This document shows positions 60,603 to 64,000 of a stretch of DNA of 64,000 nucleotides, piece by piece. The stretch's first letter is position 1, and every line of letters starts with the position of its first letter. The notes beneath the pieces were generated by a model. That model saw nothing but the letters and a program-made list of their open reading frames with translations. It ran no database searches and was not told where the DNA came from. The position numbers were made by a program, and so were the translations under genes. Origin of the DNA: Marinobacter sp. (GTDB lineage Bacteria; Pseudomonadota; Gammaproteobacteria; Pseudomonadales; Oleiphilaceae); the NCBI GenBank assembly GCA_014359475.1, contig JACIZI010000007.1, positions 62,001-126,000 of the forward strand, in the 5' to 3' direction.

Positions 60603-61085
60603 ATGTTGGAAAATTGCCGGAATGCCAGGGAGCGCTGGGGCGGTGTAAGCGAGCTGATTGACCGCTGGCTCAAGGAGCGCCAGGAGTTGCTGGTGCAGTA
60701 CTGTGACCTTTCGTCAAAGAGCGATGAGCAGGCTTCAGAAACCTTGCAAAAACAGTTCGAGAGGTTCTGTGAAGTATTGATGGATTACATCTCGGCCGGG
60801 CACTTCGAGGTTTATGAACAGCTTATCCGGGAGGCTGACGAGTTTAACGACGGTGGTCGTGAGCTGGCGGAAAAGTTATATCCCGGATTGCAGAAAACCA
60901 CGGAGCAGGTACTGAATTTCAATGATCGGCTGGATGGCAAGGCGCTTTCCGGCGGGCAGCTGGATGACCTGTTTGCCCAATTGTCAGAGCTGGGCCAGGC
61001 TCTGGAAACCCGGTTTGAGATAGAAGATTTTATGATCGAGCACCTGCACAACGCCCACGCAGACAAGGTGCTGTCATCGGCCTGA
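60603..61085 (+). CDS. rsd: Rsd/AlgQ anti-RNA polymerase sigma-70 factor
   Basis: A 160-residue all-helical cytosolic protein. E-R-W-G-G-V-S-E-L-I-D-R-W-L-K-E-R-Q at the N-terminus is the family signature; it is followed by L-Q-K-Q-F-E-R-F-C-E-V-L-M-D-Y-I-S-A-G-H-F-E-V-Y-E, also conserved. Rsd sequesters sigma-70 in stationary phase; the Pseudomonas orthologue AlgQ affects alginate and siderophore expression. Follows dsbB in the same direction at 84 bases, convergent with the FKBP gene. Confidence 0.92.
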   Translation: MLENCRNARERWGGVSELIDRWLKERQELLVQYCDLSSKSDEQASETLQKQFERFCEVLMDYISAGHFEVYEQLIREADEFNDGGRELAEKLYPGLQKTTEQVLNFNDRLDGKALSGGQLDDLFAQLSELGQALETRFEIEDFMIEHLHNAHADKVLSSA

Positions 61086-61152
61086 TGGCGCGGGGCGTTG
61101 AGGATCGGGTTATGCGGGTCTCCGCCCTGGTGGCGAAGACCCGGTGCCCGGA

Positions 61153-61872
61153 TCAGGATTCCGGATTCACTTCCAGCAGTTCCACGTCAAAAATCAGCGT
61201 TTCGTTTGGCCCTATCCGCTGGTTGCCGCCCTGGCCATAGGCCAGGTCCGCCGGGATATAGAGCTTGTAACGGCTGCCTTCAGGCATCAGCTGCAATCCC
61301 TCGGTCCAGCCCGGAATCACCTGCTCCAGCCTGAAGGTTACCGGCTCGCCCCGTTCCCGGGAGCTGTCGAATACCTCACCGGAGATCAGTTCGCCAGTGT
61401 AGTGCACCTTCACCGAGTCGTCGGTTGTGGGTTTTTCGCCGTCGCCTTCCTCGATCACTTCATACTGCAGGCCGGAATCGGTGGTTTTTACACTCTCTTT
61501 CCGGGCATTCTCCGCCAGGAAAGCTTCGCCGGCCTCCTTGTTCTTGCTGGCCAGTTCTTCCGTCTTTGCTGCCTGCTGCTCCTGAAGCTGCATCTGGTAA
61601 GTCATCAGTGCTTCCTGAATTTCCTCCTGGCTCAGTCGGGCCTGGGCATCATCCCCGGAGTTGCCGTGCCGGAACCCCTGCAGGAACTGGTCCATCTTCA
61701 GCTCGGGCAGGTCGTTGCGCATACGCTGGCCCAGTACCAGGCCCATGCCGTAGCTGACCTTCTGGTCGGTGGTTTCCAGTGCGGCATCTTCCTGGGTTTG
61801 CTGGGCTTCCTGGTTGCTGCAGCCGGCCAGGGCTACACCGGAAACGGCCAGTGCGAGTACCATCTTCTTCAT
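61153..61872 (-). CDS. FKBP-type peptidyl-prolyl isomerase, lipoprotein (FkpA/Mip-like)
   Basis: A 239-residue periplasmic folding factor. Signal with lipobox L-A-G-C (Cys 18), an N-terminal helical dimerisation domain (V-S-Y-G-M-G-L-V-L-G, then a long charged helix rich in Gln and Glu) and a C-terminal FKBP domain (V-H-Y-T-G-E-L, G-E-V-F-D-S-S, I-P-G-W-T-E-G-L-Q-L-M, Y-I-P-A-D-L-A-Y-G). The lipid anchor makes it more like Mip than soluble FkpA. Confidence 0.93.
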   Translation of the reverse strand: MKKMVLALAVSGVALAGCSNQEAQQTQEDAALETTDQKVSYGMGLVLGQRMRNDLPELKMDQFLQGFRHGNSGDDAQARLSQEEIQEALMTYQMQLQEQQAAKTEELASKNKEAGEAFLAENARKESVKTTDSGLQYEVIEEGDGEKPTTDDSVKVHYTGELISGEVFDSSRERGEPVTFRLEQVIPGWTEGLQLMPEGSRYKLYIPADLAYGQGGNQRIGPNETLIFDVELLEVNPES

Positions 61873-61985
61873 GCAGTCGGTCCTTAATTTTTGCCAAGCA
61901 TTGGGTTCGGAATGGGCAAGGTAACTTGTTATTGTGTGTTTTTCTACTGAATATGTCGTAAGGCTGCGCTTGGGCTCCGGAGTGC

Positions 61986-62366
61986 TCAGGTCCCATTCCG
62001 GGGGTGCGAGTCCAGGTCAAAAGGCGCTCTGTAAGGAGCGTCCCAGTCAGGTTCCGGGCTGGCATCCGCAGACGGGGTGTTGGTGCTCTGGGGGCGTTCG
62101 ATGGCGAAGGCATTCCAGGGACCCTCCTCCGGGGGCTGGTCCGCATAGTGCCAGCGCCCCCAGTCATCCTGCCACTTGAAGACGATGTCGGGCCCTTGGG
62201 TGGGGACCGGGGTAGGAACCAGCCCCTCAAAGGCCGGAATGTCCCCCGGCGGGGTTTTTCCGGCTGGGGGTGTGGTGTTTTCCGGGGTGTTGATGCCAAA
62301 AAAGATTAACAGCAACAACACTCCAAGTGCCGGAAACGCGAGCCGGATCAGCCATCGCATGATCAT
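61986..62366 (-). CDS. membrane-anchored protein with a DUF4124-like segment
   Basis: A 126-residue protein with one N-terminal hydrophobic anchor (about 6-25), a Pro-rich linker and a short F-K-W-Q-D-D-W-G-R-W-H-Y-A-D-Q-P-P segment. That segment resembles the Y-x-W-x-D-x-x-G-x-x-x-Y-x-D-x-P core of DUF4124. The protein therefore likely sits in the inner membrane facing the periplasm. Function unknown. Its ATG overlaps the stop of the TIGR02444 gene by four bases, so both belong to one operon. Confidence 0.75.
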   Translation of the reverse strand: MIMRWLIRLAFPALGVLLLLIFFGINTPENTTPPAGKTPPGDIPAFEGLVPTPVPTQGPDIVFKWQDDWGRWHYADQPPEEGPWNAFAIERPQSTNTPSADASPEPDWDAPYRAPFDLDSHPRNGT

Positions 62367-62890
62367 TCCGTTCGTTCTCCCGTTGGTCGGGCGGCGAGCC
62401 AGCCATAAAAACGTGAAGCAAGCTCAGTCAGCTCCGTGTTGGTTATGTGATCTGGTGCAATGGCGCGCAGGTTGCTGGCCAATTGCGCCTGAACCGGTCC
62501 TGTCGCTTTGTCGGCAACAGGCTGATGCCTGGTCAGTTCGCGGTACATCAGGGCCAGCTCCACCTGTTCGGCTTCCAGTTCGGCCCTGGCAATGGCGCTG
62601 CGGACCGGTGCCAGATCCCGGCTTTGCCGGTCCAGTTGCTTTCTCAGCCTGCGCAGTTGACCCGTTACATCGGTGTGCCATTGATCGGCGCGCCGGCTGA
62701 TGCCTGCCGGGCAATCCTGACCACAAGCGGTCATCCAGCAGGCGGCGAGCAGCTTGCTTACATGCCAGCCCTCAGCCTGAAGCGTCAGGCACAGACTTTC
62801 TACCTCCGGCTGCTTCCAGAACCATAAAGCAAAACGCCAGAGGGGGGAGTCCGGTTCCAGTGGTTCCGGGGCTGTGATCAACTTGGTCAT
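62363..62890 (-). CDS. TIGR02444/DUF2390-family protein
   Basis: A 175-residue helical cytosolic protein with L-W-R-F-A-L-W-F-W-K-Q-P-E-V-E near the start, followed by C-L-x-L-Q and W-x-V-S-K-L-L-A-A-C-W. This is the TIGR02444 signature. It is divergent from the YheS-type gene, the usual arrangement in pseudomonads. No biochemical role is known. Confidence 0.85.
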   Translation of the reverse strand: MTKLITAPEPLEPDSPLWRFALWFWKQPEVESLCLTLQAEGWHVSKLLAACWMTACGQDCPAGISRRADQWHTDVTGQLRRLRKQLDRQSRDLAPVRSAIARAELEAEQVELALMYRELTRHQPVADKATGPVQAQLASNLRAIAPDHITNTELTELASRFYGWLAARPTGERTE

Positions 62891-62970
62891 GCAGGCAGCC
62901 CTTTATTCTTCGGGTGTTAATCTGCACATCACGGGTTCTTCCGGGAAGCATCCCTGATAAAATACGCCTT

Positions 62971-64000
62971 ATGCTAACGATATCCAATCTCAGTCTACAA
63001 CGGGGTGGTGTCTGGTTGCTAGAGAATGCCAGCGCCACCATTCAGCCCGGTCAGCGGGTCGCCATTGTCGGGTCCAACGGAGCCGGCAAATCCAGCCTGT
63101 TCCAGTTGCTGCTAAGGCAACTCTCTCCGGAGCATGGGGAGGTGTCGATCCCCGGTGGTTGTCGCATTGCCCATATGGCTCAGGAAGTGGAGTCTTCGAG
63201 TCGGACTGCCCGGGATTATGTGCTGGATGGCGACATTATATTGCGGGAGCTGGAGGCCCGGCTGGCCCGGGCCGAACAGCAGGGCGATGACCTGGAAGCC
63301 GCCCGGCTGCATGGCGAGCTGGATGTTCATGAAGCCTGGTCTGCCCCCCGCCGGGCCGAAGCGTTGATTCGCGGTCTCGGGTTCAGTGATGCGGATGCCG
63401 ATCGCCCCGTATCTGATTTCTCCGGGGGCTGGCGGATTCGCCTGAACCTGGCCCAGGCCCTGATGATGCCTTCGGACCTGCTGTTGCTCGACGAGCCCAC
63501 CAACCACCTGGATCTGGATGCCTGTTTGTGGCTGGAGAACTGGCTGCGGCGCTACCCCGGTACGCTGTTGTTTATCTCCCATGACCGGGATTTCATGGAT
63601 CGCGTGGCGAGCCAGGTCATCCATTTTGATCACCGTGATCTGGTAACCTATACCGGCAATTATTCCGCCTTTGAAGCCCAGCGCAGTGAGCGCCTGGCCC
63701 AGCAGCAGGCGGGCTACGAGCGTCAGCAGGCGCGCATAGAGGAAATTCAGAGCTTCATTGACAGGTTTCGGGCCAAGGCCACCAAGGCCCGCCAGGCCCA
63801 GAGCCGCATCAAGGCGCTGGAGCGGATGGAGAAAATCGCCCCGGCCCACGTCGACTCACCGTTCAGTTTCGAGTTTCCGGTGGCGGACAAGGTCTCCAGC
63901 CCGCTGTTGTCGATTCGCCACGGGTGGGGGGGGCATGGTGAGCGTACCGTTCTGGAAGACATCAACATCACATTGTTGCCCGGCAGCCGTATCGGCTTGC
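62971..64000 (+). CDS. yheS: ABC-F family ATPase, YheS-type, 3' end beyond the window
   Basis: The open frame from ATG 62971 runs to the right edge (343 codons seen of about 630). The first nucleotide-binding domain is complete: Walker A G-S-N-G-A-G-K-S-S (about 35), signature F-S-G-G-W-R-I-R-L, Walker B L-L-L-L-D-E-P-T-N-H-L-D and H-loop I-S-H-D-R-D-F. The long helical linker between the domains (F-E-A-Q-R-S-E-R-L-A to A-L-E-R-M-E) follows, and the second domain has begun. ABC-F proteins act on the ribosome E site; this one has no membrane segments. The start lacks a strong ribosome site. Confidence 0.9.
   Translation, partial: MLTISNLSLQRGGVWLLENASATIQPGQRVAIVGSNGAGKSSLFQLLLRQLSPEHGEVSIPGGCRIAHMAQEVESSSRTARDYVLDGDIILRELEARLARAEQQGDDLEAARLHGELDVHEAWSAPRRAEALIRGLGFSDADADRPVSDFSGGWRIRLNLAQALMMPSDLLLLDEPTNHLDLDACLWLENWLRRYPGTLLFISHDRDFMDRVASQVIHFDHRDLVTYTGNYSAFEAQRSERLAQQQAGYERQQARIEEIQSFIDRFRAKATKARQAQSRIKALERMEKIAPAHVDSPFSFEFPVADKVSSPLLSIRHGWGGHGERTVLEDINITLLPGSRIGL

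Overview
The window looks like chromosome of a marine gammaproteobacterium close to Marinobacter. This rests on gene content and synteny: a DsbRS/DsbD-DsbE-DsbG copper/thiol locus as in pseudomonads, an Rsd/AlgQ anti-sigma factor, TIGR02444 next to a YheS-type ABC-F ATPase, YaeQ, Bfd-Bfr, a DctPQM TRAP transporter and a very high density of acyl-CoA catabolic genes. I could not run a database search, so the genus is an inference.

Layout. 1-7.3 kb: start of a 2'-5' RNA ligase, a small lipoprotein, a C-terminal remnant of a thiosulfate dehydrogenase, then a minus-strand group of Lrp-type regulator, TRAP transporter, TauE-type exporter and gamma-glutamyltransferase-like enzyme. 7.5-13.1 kb: two-component pair divergent from dsbD-tlpA/dsbE-dsbG. 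13.4-16.9 kb: a 7TM diguanylate cyclase and the tetrathionate-forming cytochrome pair tsdB-tsdA. 17.1-21.2 kb: glutaryl-CoA dehydrogenase, an itaconyl/mesaconyl-C4-CoA hydratase-like protein, an acyl-CoA dehydrogenase and a citramalyl-CoA lyase-like protein.

21.4-34.5 kb is the most interesting part. It is an acyl-CoA catabolic island with a BadH-like 2-hydroxycyclohexanecarboxyl-CoA dehydrogenase, an AliB-like dehydrogenase, three further acyl-CoA dehydrogenases (two as an apparent heteromeric pair), two crotonases, a CaiB-type CoA transferase, two hotdog thioesterases, a transglutaminase-fold protein and a regulator made of two complete TetR proteins fused in tandem. Four copies of one palindrome (consensus TTCTAAC-N4-GTTAGAA) lie at 23393, 25300, 27910 and 30564, before essentially every transcription unit of the island and nowhere else that I noticed. 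I read it as a self-contained TetR regulon, probably for an alicyclic (naphthenic-type) carboxylic acid. A 168-bp MITE-like element sits beside one operator.

34.7-43.3 kb: an eight-step-like operon with an HMG-CoA-synthase-like/DUF35 fusion, an SCP2-type thiolase, a methylsuccinyl-CoA dehydrogenase-like enzyme, an MFE-2-type dehydrogenase and hydratase, a 2-methylfumaryl-CoA isomerase-like (Mct) protein and a crotonase. Together with the 18-21 kb genes this gives candidates for methylsuccinyl-CoA -> mesaconyl-CoA -> citramalyl-CoA -> acetyl-CoA + pyruvate. The 21.4-34.5 kb island separates the two halves.

43.4-64 kb is ordinary core chromosome: CinA-like and PuuD-like proteins, YihY, tRNA-Arg(CCG), yaeQ, bfd-bfr with a candidate Fur box, manB, pldA, cytochrome c5, rep, a GGDEF-EAL protein, tex, gshA, a FliL-like protein, dsbB, rsd/algQ, an FKBP lipoprotein, TIGR02444 and a truncated yheS at the right edge. 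I saw no CRISPR array, phage, rRNA or complete insertion sequence.
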